The notes under the pieces were generated by a model. That model worked only from the letters and a program-made list of their open reading frames with translations, was not told where the DNA came from and did not search any database. A stretch of DNA of 64,000 bases, from contig CAJTER010000006.1 in NCBI GenBank assembly GCA_910575405.1, positions 1-64,000 on the forward strand, in the 5' to 3' direction. Position 1 is the stretch's first letter, and each line of letters starts with the position of its first letter. Source of the stretch: Clostridia bacterium (GTDB taxonomy: Bacteria > Bacillota > Clostridia > Peptostreptococcales > Anaerovoracaceae). The position numbers were made by a program, and so were the translations under genes. Shown piece after piece: positions 7,051 to 14,145 of the stretch.

Positions 7051-7098
7051 GCAACTTGTTACGTTTCCTATTATAGCAACAAGTTACCTATATGTCAA
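7051..7098 (-). promoter_or_regulatory. Consensus promoter with two MarR-type operators
   Basis: On the minus strand TTGACA (7093-7098) and TATAAT (7070-7075) are separated by exactly 17 bases, a perfect vegetative promoter. A palindrome-like GYAACnnGTTRC element occurs inside the spacer (7076-7087) and again just after the -10 box (7051-7062), 25 bases apart. Occupation of either would block RNA polymerase. They are the natural binding sites of the MarR protein encoded downstream. Confidence 0.8.
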
Positions 7099-7208
7099 TA
7101 TGAAAGATAACAATGAGAGGAGTTCCGTAGCTACTTCCTCTCTGTTGGCTCTTCTTCACTTTTTAAATATTATATTACTTCCAATCATGGTCGAAAACAT
7201 CGAAGATT

Positions 7209-7787
7209 TCATCTATTGCTATTGCTTTTACCTGGTTTCTGCCTCATCACCAACACATAGGCAGGCGGCAGGTTTCTCAGCTCAAACAAGCAGTCCGCTA
7301 TATGAAAGTACTGCTGGAAAAACTTCTTCTTGGCCATGCTATATTGAAAGGTCAGAAATCGCCCTTCTGCTCCGATAGCTTTCCGGGTGGCCGTCAGAAT
7401 TTGCTCCGAGGTTCTTACTGGAAGTGAGGTAAAGGGCAGTCCCGATACAATATAATCAACGGATTCCATGCCATACTGCTCCATATACTCCTTTACATAT
7501 TCTGCGCTCCCATTAACAATCAGGACTCCCTCATGCCCCTCATAGCGCTCCTTAAGCTTGCGGAAAAAAGATTCATTTTGTTCGATGAGGAGAAGCTTTG
7601 CACCCTTTTTCTTTCTGCGAATAAGCTCCCTTGTAAAGATTCCGGTCCCTGGTCCGTATTCCACAATGCATTTCGCCCATTCAAAGCGGATGGGCTTCAT
7701 CATTTTCTTTGCCAGAAACGCTCCGCTAGGCGCAACAGCCCCTATATTTCTGGGCGACTTTAAAAACTCCAGGAAAAACTGAAACAT
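7209..7787 (-). CDS. PmtA/rRNA-dimethylase-like SAM methyltransferase
   Basis: The 192-residue protein carries the SAM-binding motif EYGPGTGIFTREL after an N-terminal PRNIGAVAPSG stretch, followed by LLIEQNESF and an SGLPFTSLP motif. This combination marks the phospholipid N-methyltransferase (PmtA-like) branch of the rRNA adenine dimethylase fold; some members act on phosphatidylethanolamine, others remain untested. The protein would act at the membrane surface. It is a single-gene unit with its own ribosome site (AAGGAGAGGG) and a hairpin just upstream. Confidence 0.75.
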   Translation of the reverse strand: MFQFFLEFLKSPRNIGAVAPSGAFLAKKMMKPIRFEWAKCIVEYGPGTGIFTRELIRRKKKGAKLLLIEQNESFFRKLKERYEGHEGVLIVNGSAEYVKEYMEQYGMESVDYIVSGLPFTSLPVRTSEQILTATRKAIGAEGRFLTFQYSMAKKKFFQQYFHIADCLFELRNLPPAYVLVMRQKPGKSNSNR

Positions 7788-7806
7788 TCTTAATCCCTCT
7801 CCTTCA

Positions 7807-7848
7807 TAAAAATTCAGAAAAGCAGATCGAAACAGACCTGCTTTTCTG
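7807..7848 (-). terminator. Strong hairpin between merR-type gene and methyltransferase
   Basis: Arms 7815-7825 and 7838-7848 form an 11-bp perfect stem, followed on the minus strand by GAATTTTTA. It would end the MerR-gene transcript. A TATAAT box (minus strand, 7851-7856) lies just before it, so the same hairpin may also act as an attenuator for the methyltransferase. Confidence 0.65.
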
Positions 7849-7947
7849 ATATTATACAGGGCAAAGATGAAAAAAGCTATAAGAAATTATAAAATTTTTC
7901 TTAAATTTATTCAAAACGTCCTACTTTATCCATTTTGCCTTTTGACT

Positions 7948-8751
7948 TTACTTTTTTTGAATGGGAAAATAGATCTCCGTCTCCCAGTCCTCCGGCGAAA
8001 GAGAGTCAAACTGAGTTTTTATATAGAGTTCAAAGGGTGCTCCCGCCATTTGGTAGCCATTTTCCAGAATCCAGGAAACGATCGCTCCATATGCTTCTGA
8101 GAGAGTAGAGTATCCTCCATAATGAACCGTCATAGCGCATTGGCTGGATGTTAAGACCGTATCAGCCTTGTCCCGCTCCCGGATCCCGATAAAGACTTCC
8201 ACATCTGAGGATTCGTGGTTAAACTCTTTGTCATAATATCTTGCGCCGTTCATTCCCGTCGGTGTAACGTGCTCCTTGGGCACTCGTTCAAAGAGTGCGC
8301 CGTAATATTTGCCGAATTCATCTACACCCATCATGGCGCGGTTTGCCAGAATATTCATTTCCGGCGAATTTTTGATTTCAATTGTGTAACCCTTCTGATA
8401 AGTCATGATATCACCTGTCCTTTCAAATACAGAAATATGTGTCTGAATTTCATTCAGGATGATGGCCATTTCCTGTTTCTCGCGCTCCAACTTTTTCTTT
8501 TGCTCCCGCAGTACACGCGCAAGCTGTTTCTTATCCGAAAGGGCAATCAGGCGCTGGATCTCTTCCAACGAAAAGCGATAACGCTTCAGGCGCTGAATAT
8601 AGTTCATAGTATCGATCTGCTCTGTGCTGTAATAGCGATACCCTGTGAGGCGATCCACCTCTGCTGGGGCCAGTAAACCGATTTTGTCATAATGGTGCAG
8701 CGTCTTAACGCTGACCTGGCATATTTTAGAAAACTCTCCGATCTGCAGCAT
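7948..8751 (-). CDS. MerR-family regulator with GyrI-like effector domain
   Basis: The 267-residue protein has a MerR helix-turn-helix at the N-terminus (IGEFSKICQVSVKTLHHYDK), a dimer coiled coil at about 75-112 and a C-terminal GyrI-like/BmrR-type ligand-binding domain (about 120-265). BmrR relatives bind bulky cationic drugs and activate efflux or resistance genes by twisting a promoter with an overlong spacer. Its own promoter shows that 19-base spacer with a dyad (8797-8827), so it is autoregulated. It lies directly downstream of the ABC-F resistance gene, in the same direction, which suggests a drug-responsive pair, though a shared regulon is not proven. Confidence 0.85.
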   Translation of the reverse strand: MLQIGEFSKICQVSVKTLHHYDKIGLLAPAEVDRLTGYRYYSTEQIDTMNYIQRLKRYRFSLEEIQRLIALSDKKQLARVLREQKKKLEREKQEMAIILNEIQTHISVFERTGDIMTYQKGYTIEIKNSPEMNILANRAMMGVDEFGKYYGALFERVPKEHVTPTGMNGARYYDKEFNHESSDVEVFIGIRERDKADTVLTSSQCAMTVHYGGYSTLSEAYGAIVSWILENGYQMAGAPFELYIKTQFDSLSPEDWETEIYFPIQKK

Positions 8752-8776
8752 CCTTTCCTGCTCCTTTCGTATTGCG

Positions 8777-8827
8777 ATAGATTCGAATCTATGGTCAGTT
8801 TACCTTCTGACCCTGGAGGAGGGTCAA
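8777..8827 (-). promoter_or_regulatory. MerR-type promoter with 19-base spacer and dyad
   Basis: On the minus strand TTGACC (8822-8827) and TAAACT (8797-8802) are 19 bases apart, the signature of MerR-activated promoters. The spacer holds the dyad GACCCT-n5-AGGGTC (8809-8825). Just downstream in the leader stands a perfect 16-base palindrome, ATAGATTCGAATCTAT (8777-8792), a possible second binding site. Confidence 0.8.
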
Positions 8828-8856
8828 GGCTTTTTTCAAGTTTTTGATTGTGTCAC

Positions 8857-10326
8857 TCAAAGCAATACTTCCCTATCCGCAATCCGGCTGGCAAAGGCCC
8901 GGTCGTGCTCCACGAAAATCATGGCAGGTTTGAATTCCAGCAACAGCTGCTCGATCTGCATTCTGGAAAACACGTCAATATAGTTCAGCGGCTCATCCCA
9001 CAGGTAAAGATGCGCCGATTCACAGAGACTCCGCGCAATGAGAACCTTTTTCTTCTGTCCCTGGCTAAAGCTTTCCATATCCTTTTCCATCTGCAACCTG
9101 CTGAAATCCAGCTTATTTAAAATGGCCCGGAACCGGCTTTCGTCGATTGCGCATTCCTTTGCGTAAGCGGAGAGACTACCACAAAGCCCCTCTGTATTCT
9201 GCGGGACATAGGAAATTTTCAAGCGGCTTCCTCTCTGAAATTCTCCGCTAAAAGTCACGTTTTCTCCCCGGATCAGCTTTAATATACTCGACTTTCCGCT
9301 CCCATTTCTACCTTTCAAAGCAATCCGTTCCCCCTGATGCAGGGTCAGGCTGACGGGAGCGCAGGCCGGGGAAGCTCCGTAATAAACCTGCAGATTTTCC
9401 ATGGTAAGAAGACGGCTCGCATAATAGGTCAGAGGTTCCAGCTTCAGCTCAAAGGTGTGTTCCGTATTTTTTAAGAGTTCTGAAGTCTCGTCAAACTTTG
9501 CCTGTCTGCGGTTTTCAAGAGCTTTTGAGCGCTTCATCATCTTTGCCGCCTGAGCCCCGATGTGGCCCTTATCCGGCTTAATTCCCGATACCTTCTGCCC
9601 GTTCTTCGTTTTTTCAATTCGATCCGACCATCTGGCAGCCTGCTCCTTTGCCTGCTTCAGCCGCCGCATTTCCTTGTGCAGCTTTTGATGCTCCGCCTGC
9701 TCAAAGGCATCCCGCTTTATCCGGTTTTCATTCCAGGTAGAAAAATTCCCCTTTTGTATTTCAATGCTGGCCCGATTGATGGAAAGAATATGATCCACGC
9801 ATTGATCCAGTAAAATCCGGTCATGTGAGACCAAAATAAAGCCCTTCTTTTTCCGCAGATAGTCTCCCATCTGCTCCCTAGCCTGCAGATCCAGATGGTT
9901 AGTCGGCTCGTCGATAAGAAGAAAATCCGTTTCCCGCGCAAAGAGAGCGGCCATCATGACCCTTGTTTTTTCTCCCCCGGACAAGGTATAAAAGGGTCGA
10001 TACAAAATTCCTTCATCCGTCTCCATAAGAGAAACCTCCTTCTGTATCTTCCACAAAGGCGCATCCCCTGCAAAAACATCTGCCGCACATTCTTCTTCAT
10101 CCCTGACTGTGAGAGGGAAGTATTCAAAGGAAGCAGAGGTGGAGATCTTGCCATCATACCGGTGCTTTCCCATCAGCAGATTTAAAAGCGTTGTCTTTCC
10201 TCTTCCGTTCCTTCCAATAAGTCCCAGCTTCCAGTCCGTATCCAGCTGAAACGAAACCTTCTCGAAAATTGTATCATAACTGCCTTCATAGGCAAACGTC
10301 AGATTACTTACTGTAATCTTTGACAT
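8857..10326 (-). CDS. ABC-F ribosome-protection protein, Lsa type
   Basis: The 489-residue protein has two ATP-binding cassettes and no membrane spans. Walker A motifs are GLIGRNGRGKTTLL and ALKGRNGSGKSSIL, signatures LSGGEKTRV and FSQGQKKKV, and the catalytic glutamates lie in LLIDEPTNHLDL and YLWDEPLNYIDV. Length, linker and motifs match the Lsa branch, which enters the ribosomal E site and removes lincosamides, streptogramin A and pleuromutilins. The assignment of drug spectrum is inferred from the family. It is preceded by a 320-base leader with a six-codon open frame and a terminator-like hairpin, a typical antibiotic-sensing attenuator, and followed by a MerR regulator gene. Confidence 0.88.
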   Translation of the reverse strand: MSKITVSNLTFAYEGSYDTIFEKVSFQLDTDWKLGLIGRNGRGKTTLLNLLMGKHRYDGKISTSASFEYFPLTVRDEEECAADVFAGDAPLWKIQKEVSLMETDEGILYRPFYTLSGGEKTRVMMAALFARETDFLLIDEPTNHLDLQAREQMGDYLRKKKGFILVSHDRILLDQCVDHILSINRASIEIQKGNFSTWNENRIKRDAFEQAEHQKLHKEMRRLKQAKEQAARWSDRIEKTKNGQKVSGIKPDKGHIGAQAAKMMKRSKALENRRQAKFDETSELLKNTEHTFELKLEPLTYYASRLLTMENLQVYYGASPACAPVSLTLHQGERIALKGRNGSGKSSILKLIRGENVTFSGEFQRGSRLKISYVPQNTEGLCGSLSAYAKECAIDESRFRAILNKLDFSRLQMEKDMESFSQGQKKKVLIARSLCESAHLYLWDEPLNYIDVFSRMQIEQLLLEFKPAMIFVEHDRAFASRIADREVLL

Positions 10327-10376
10327 TTCGCATCACCTCCTGCTTGCTGCATGAAATTAAAACTTGCGTCCATTAT

Positions 10377-10682
10377 AAAACCGCAGGAAACGTTGAACCC
10401 TGCGGTTCATAAACATGAAGCAATTCTTCTGCGCAAGCAAAAAGATGCCGACCAAAGCCACATGCTTTGGCTGATTTATGAAAAAGCCTTCGGATGGTAA
10501 CCTTTCCTGCTGACTGTACAAAAAACAGAGATGCTATAGGCAACACAAACTAAAAGACAGCCGCCTGCCCATACTCGTTTTTTGATACAGATTTCTGTTA
10601 GCAAGAAAAATTACGCATCTTTTCACCTCAATTCTTTTTTGATTTCCTGTATAGTGTAGCATGAAGGGGTGAATCAGGTCAA
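10377..10682 (-). promoter_or_regulatory. Attenuator leader and promoter of the ABC-F gene
   Basis: On the minus strand a promoter TTGACC-18-TACACT (10677-10682 and 10653-10658) starts the leader. After the six-codon frame come a hairpin CCAAAGC/GCTTTGG (10452-10470) and a 9-bp stem AACCGCAGG/CCTGCGGTT (10379-10387 and 10399-10407) followed by TTATAA, which acts as a candidate terminator before the ABC-F gene. The stretch 10683-10866 upstream is non-coding and shows nothing else that I can name. Confidence 0.7.
10598..10618 (-). CDS. Six-codon leader peptide upstream of the ABC-F gene
   Basis: ATG-CGT-AAT-TTT-TCT-TGC-TAA encodes MRNFSC. A GAGGTG ribosome site (10624-10629) is spaced five bases before the ATG. 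A drug-stalled ribosome here would change the folding of the RNA further downstream, as known for leader peptides of vmlR/lsa-type genes. Coding is inferred from the ribosome site and position. Confidence 0.65.
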   Translation of the reverse strand: MRNFSC

Positions 10683-10866
10683 GAGGATTTTATCTTGCGC
10701 AGCTCATTTGCGAACCTGAAGTGAGGGTTAATATTGTATTTCCAAACCTTGTATAGCACCCTCTAAATGACTACTTGTAATAGGGAAAAAGGTATGATAT
10801 AATTGGAAATAATTAAGTGAATCTTTTCATGCCATGATAAAAGAACTCACAATGGAGGTAGTGAAC

Positions 10867-11115
10867 ATGAAAAATAAATTCTTATTCTATCTTTTTGCTG
10901 CTCTCGCTATTTCACTATCAAATGTTATGTGTGCTGTAGTTGCTTATAATTATTGCAGTATGCAATGGGGCATCCGATATGCCGGATATAGTGCTCCGGC
11001 AAACACGGCCTTTTTCTTGATTATCCCCTATGCCATCGGAATTGTGATATGCGCTGTATTGTCCAGGTTTTTCCACAAACGCTCTGAAGGATATACTACT
11101 GGGGTCTCTATGTAA
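10867..11115 (+). CDS. 82-residue two-span membrane protein
   Basis: The ATG at 10867 follows ATGGAGGTAGTGAAC. The protein has two hydrophobic spans (about residues 5-28 and 46-66) with a polar loop containing YNYCSMQWGIRYAGYSAPAN and a basic tail. The same loop pattern occurs in uncharacterised small membrane proteins of gut clostridia. It stands alone between the ABC-F leader and the convergent MBL gene. No function is known. Confidence 0.7.
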   Translation: MKNKFLFYLFAALAISLSNVMCAVVAYNYCSMQWGIRYAGYSAPANTAFFLIIPYAIGIVICAVLSRFFHKRSEGYTTGVSM

Positions 11116-11128
11116 ATTCACAAACTTT

Positions 11129-12007
11129 TTACAATGTCTGCCACAGGAACATGTTATCTTCAAAAAAGGCCCCCAGCTCCCCCTTGTCCTTCATCCAGGA
11201 AAGATACGAACGTATGGTGCTCCCCACAAGGACATGCTGTTCAAAATTCATGGCAAGACCGTACTGGCAGAAAATCTGCTGAAGGATCCCTTCAAAGCTC
11301 ATCGGCTCTCTGCAGATGACCCGGAGCTTTTGCGCGATTTCATAGACCTTGTCCCGGTTGCAGGCAGTCAGCTCTGTCATGTCCTTTGTCACTTCCGCGT
11401 GGGCGGGAACAAAGATCTCCCCTTCCAGACGCTCTACCATATCCAGGGTGTTCAGATAGGCCCCCACATCGTAAATGAAGGATATCGCGTATTTTTCCAG
11501 CGTTTCTTTGCTGCTGACGCAGTCTGCGAGAAATAGGACCCCATCCGGCCCCCGAAAGCCTGTCATATCAAAGAAATGTCCTGGCAGAGAGATGGGCTCG
11601 AATTCCCCGGGGAAGCTCTCATGGGAAAAGTCCGTCACGCAGCTTTCCTTTGCCATCAAGAATTTGTGGCGCAATTCTTTAAATGGGTATCCGCCGTAGA
11701 GAAAAGAAGGCTCCAGGATCGGATGCTCTGTAAAAGCAGCCTCAATTCCGCCGGCAAAAATCCTGCAGCCGGTTTGGCTTTGAAGGTAGCGGTTACCTCC
11801 GATATGATCCGCATTGGAATGGGTGTTTAAAATCCCCAGAAGCTTCCACCCCTGCTTTTCTAAAATCTGCCGTACCTTGCGGCCCGCGTCCTTATCGTTT
11901 CCGCTGTCAATGAGATACACATTTTGTTCATCCTGCAGACACACGCCTATTTTAGCAGGGCAATTGATGTAATAACTTCTTTCACTGAGCCGTATTAATT
12001 CGTACAT
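11129..12007 (-). CDS. MBL-fold metallo-hydrolase
   Basis: The 292-residue protein has the metallo-beta-lactamase fold: the first metal motif appears as THSNADHIGG (the second His of the usual HxHxDH replaced by Asn), then LPGHFFD, FLADC and VPAHAEV, which give the remaining ligands. The family hydrolyses thioesters, lactones or phosphodiesters; the substrate here is unknown. The C-terminal 80 residues form an extra helical part. Its promoter has a perfect dyad filling the spacer (12084-12112), so it is regulated as a single gene. It is divergent from the YitT gene. Confidence 0.8.
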   Translation of the reverse strand: MYELIRLSERSYYINCPAKIGVCLQDEQNVYLIDSGNDKDAGRKVRQILEKQGWKLLGILNTHSNADHIGGNRYLQSQTGCRIFAGGIEAAFTEHPILEPSFLYGGYPFKELRHKFLMAKESCVTDFSHESFPGEFEPISLPGHFFDMTGFRGPDGVLFLADCVSSKETLEKYAISFIYDVGAYLNTLDMVERLEGEIFVPAHAEVTKDMTELTACNRDKVYEIAQKLRVICREPMSFEGILQQIFCQYGLAMNFEQHVLVGSTIRSYLSWMKDKGELGAFFEDNMFLWQTL

Positions 12008-12083
12008 GGCCGCACCTCCTTATCTGTGTGTAAAGCGGCGAACAACACAATGGCGGATTTAACTTATTACTTAATCTGCCCAT

Positions 12084-12112
12084 ATATTAGCACACCTGCT
12101 GTGTGCCTTCAA
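12084..12112 (-). promoter_or_regulatory. Promoter of MBL gene with dyad operator in spacer
   Basis: On the minus strand TTGAAG (12107-12112) and TAATAT (12084-12089) flank a 17-base spacer that consists entirely of the dyad GCACAC-n5-GTGTGC (12090-12106). A repressor bound there would occlude the promoter. The protein that binds is not identified in this window. Confidence 0.7.
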
Positions 12113-12157
12113 GACCCATTGCTAAACAATCGCTTTTTTAGTTGCTTGATTTTTGCG

Positions 12158-12186
12158 TTGCAATAGGTTATGTTTTAGTTTATACT
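12158..12186 (+). promoter_or_regulatory. Promoter of the YitT-family gene
   Basis: TTGCAA (12158-12163) and TATACT (12181-12186) are 17 bases apart, 55 bases before the ATG at 12241, which follows an ACGAGGTGTGAG ribosome site. It is back-to-back with the MBL promoter. Confidence 0.6.
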
Positions 12187-12240
12187 ACCGATAAAATCTA
12201 TTGTATCCTGAGATTTAAGAAATGAGAAACGAGGTGTGAG

Positions 12241-13122
12241 ATGAAAGAACGGGTAAAAGCTTTTTCCATTGATTTTGTCATTCTGCTGCTGGCCTGTGCC
12301 TCCAGCGCATTTGCGGTTGTAAGCATTATGATACCCAACGGGCTGACCTTGGGCGGAATTACCGGTATTGCGCGTATCCTCCAAAAGTTCATGAATATCA
12401 ATTTTTCCATTTTGTACTATGGGCTGTCTCTCATTGTGCTAGTTTTGGTGGTTCTATTTTGGGGATGGAAGGAAGTAAAGAAAGTTCTGCTTCTTTCCGT
12501 CATGTACCCGGCCGTTCTCTTTGTCTTTGAACAGCTTTCCATTGAGCTGCTGGAAGCAGAAGACGTCCTGCTGGGGGCCGTATTCTGTGGGGTGTTTACA
12601 GGCATTTACCTGGGGCTTGTCTTCTGGCGGGGATATGCCTCGGCAGGATCGGATGCTCTGTCTAAGATTATCCGCAAAAAGCTGTTTCCCGGGGTTGCCC
12701 TTACCAAGATCCTTTTGTGCATCGATGGGGCTGTCATCATCGCTTCCGCCTTTGTATATGGCAGAAACGTGGCCCTCTATGCCCTCATCACTCAGATGAT
12801 CATTACCAAAACCTCGGAAATGATCCTCTACGGCTTTGAAGATAAAATCGTCCAGCTTACTATTATCACGGGCAAAAGCGATGAAGTGCGGGATTATATT
12901 ATCACGGATCTAGAGCGGAGTCTTTCCATCTTTGACGGAAGAGGCGGCTACTCCAACCGGGATATGCACCAACTGGTGCTCCTGTGCTCCCTAAGGGAAA
13001 GCATGCTTGTAAAGAAAAAGCTGGCTGCCATCGATCCGCAGGCCTTTGTCACCGTCACTAGGGTGGAGACCGTCTGGGGCACAGGAAGAAGCTTTAAAGA
13101 TATTCGTAAGGACAGCGAATAA
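12241..13122 (+). CDS. YitT-family membrane protein (DUF161 + DUF2179)
   Basis: The 293-residue protein has five to six membrane spans in the first 190 residues, starting with the typical NGLTLGGITGIARIL segment, and a cytoplasmic DUF2179 domain at about 210-290 (IITGKSDEVRDYIITDLERS). The YitT family is widespread in Firmicutes; a transport role has been proposed but is not established. It is a single-gene unit between divergent and convergent neighbours. Confidence 0.85.
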   Translation: MKERVKAFSIDFVILLLACASSAFAVVSIMIPNGLTLGGITGIARILQKFMNINFSILYYGLSLIVLVLVVLFWGWKEVKKVLLLSVMYPAVLFVFEQLSIELLEAEDVLLGAVFCGVFTGIYLGLVFWRGYASAGSDALSKIIRKKLFPGVALTKILLCIDGAVIIASAFVYGRNVALYALITQMIITKTSEMILYGFEDKIVQLTIITGKSDEVRDYIITDLERSLSIFDGRGGYSNRDMHQLVLLCSLRESMLVKKKLAAIDPQAFVTVTRVETVWGTGRSFKDIRKDSE

Positions 13123-13153
13123 AAAGTGAAAGGGACGAAGAAAACACATACGC

Positions 13154-13196
13154 AAAAGGGACGCTGAAAGCCATATTCGGCAGCGCCCCTTTTCCT
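13154..13196. terminator. Bidirectional terminator between yitT-type gene and proC
   Basis: GGG-A-CGCTG and CAGCG-C-CCC arms form a stem with AAAA before and TTTT after it, so it can stop both the rightward YitT transcript and the leftward proC transcript. Confidence 0.7.
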
Positions 13197-13205
13197 TATG
13201 ATATT

Positions 13206-14009
13206 TTATTTTATGGAATTTGCTTTTTTGACTGCTTTATCTACTGAAGTCATGACCGCGCTGGAAAAACCTTCCTCCAGTAGGGATCTGTAGCCTTCAA
13301 TGGTAACACCTCCCGGAGAGCACATTTCGCTGACTCTGGATTTTGGCTCGTCCCCCGATTCGTCCAGCACCATGGCCACGCCCATCATATTTTTGATGAC
13401 GATATTTTTGGCATCGCTGCGGCTGAAGCCCATGTATACACCTGCATCAACCAGGGCATCCGCCATTTGGTACAGCCACATGGGGCCGGAGCAGCTATAG
13501 GCTGTAAATGCATTAAACATGGATTCGGGCAAATACATGGTCTGGCCCAAGGCGTTCAGAATCTTTGTTACGAACTGCTTTTCCTCTGCCCCTATATTGC
13601 TGTTTAAGCAGGCCGCGCTGTGGCCGTTTCCCGACTGGCTCAGTGTGTTGGGCATGACACGTACAATCTTTTTCTCCGCTCCTAGGGCTGCTTCCAAAGA
13701 AGCGATCGTCACTCCGGCTGCAATGGAAAGGATGATGGTCTCCTTTGCTGCCACATTTTTGATGGTTTCCACCACAACTGGCACGATCTTGGGAAGAACT
13801 GCAATGACAATCATATCCGCTGTCACCATGACTTCCTGAGCATCCGTTACTGCCGTGATGCTGTATTCATTTTTCAAATATTTACAGCGATCCGGGTTCA
13901 GCTCACTTACAATAATGTCTCCAGCTTGGCACACTTCCCTTTTCAGCAGGCTGCAGATGATCCCCTCCGCTATGTTTCCTCCGCCGCAGAATACAAGTTT
14001 CTTTCCCAT
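13206..14009 (-). CDS. proC: Pyrroline-5-carboxylate reductase
   Basis: The 267-residue enzyme uses NAD(P)H to reduce 1-pyrroline-5-carboxylate to L-proline in the cytoplasm. The N-terminal Rossmann motif LVFCGGGNIAEGI binds the cofactor. The C-terminal helical dimer domain contains the family motif MCSPGGVTIEGYRSL, matching the usual SPGGTT/A signature with Val in the place of Thr. Length is normal for ProC. It is a single-gene unit with its own terminator, and no proA or proB is near, so proline may be made from ornithine or glutamate elsewhere. Confidence 0.92.
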   Translation of the reverse strand: MGKKLVFCGGGNIAEGIICSLLKREVCQAGDIIVSELNPDRCKYLKNEYSITAVTDAQEVMVTADMIVIAVLPKIVPVVVETIKNVAAKETIILSIAAGVTIASLEAALGAEKKIVRVMPNTLSQSGNGHSAACLNSNIGAEEKQFVTKILNALGQTMYLPESMFNAFTAYSCSGPMWLYQMADALVDAGVYMGFSRSDAKNIVIKNMMGVAMVLDESGDEPKSRVSEMCSPGGVTIEGYRSLLEEGFSSAVMTSVDKAVKKANSIK

Positions 14010-14039
14010 CTTCCTTTATCCTCCTTCATTCTTCCTTAT

Positions 14040-14087
14040 GCAAAAACACCCCGCTTGCCTCAGCTCCCAAAGCCCTAGCAAACGGGG
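14040..14087 (-). terminator. Terminator of the large minus-strand operon
   Basis: CCCCGCTTGC (14049-14058) pairs with GCAAACGGGG (14078-14087) at nine of ten positions; on the minus strand TGTTTTTG follows the stem. It stands just after ppdK. Confidence 0.75.
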
Positions 14088-14145
14088 ATTTATCGATCCT
14101 CTACATTCCTGTTTTTCCTGTTAAAAATATATCTGTGCGCATGGT

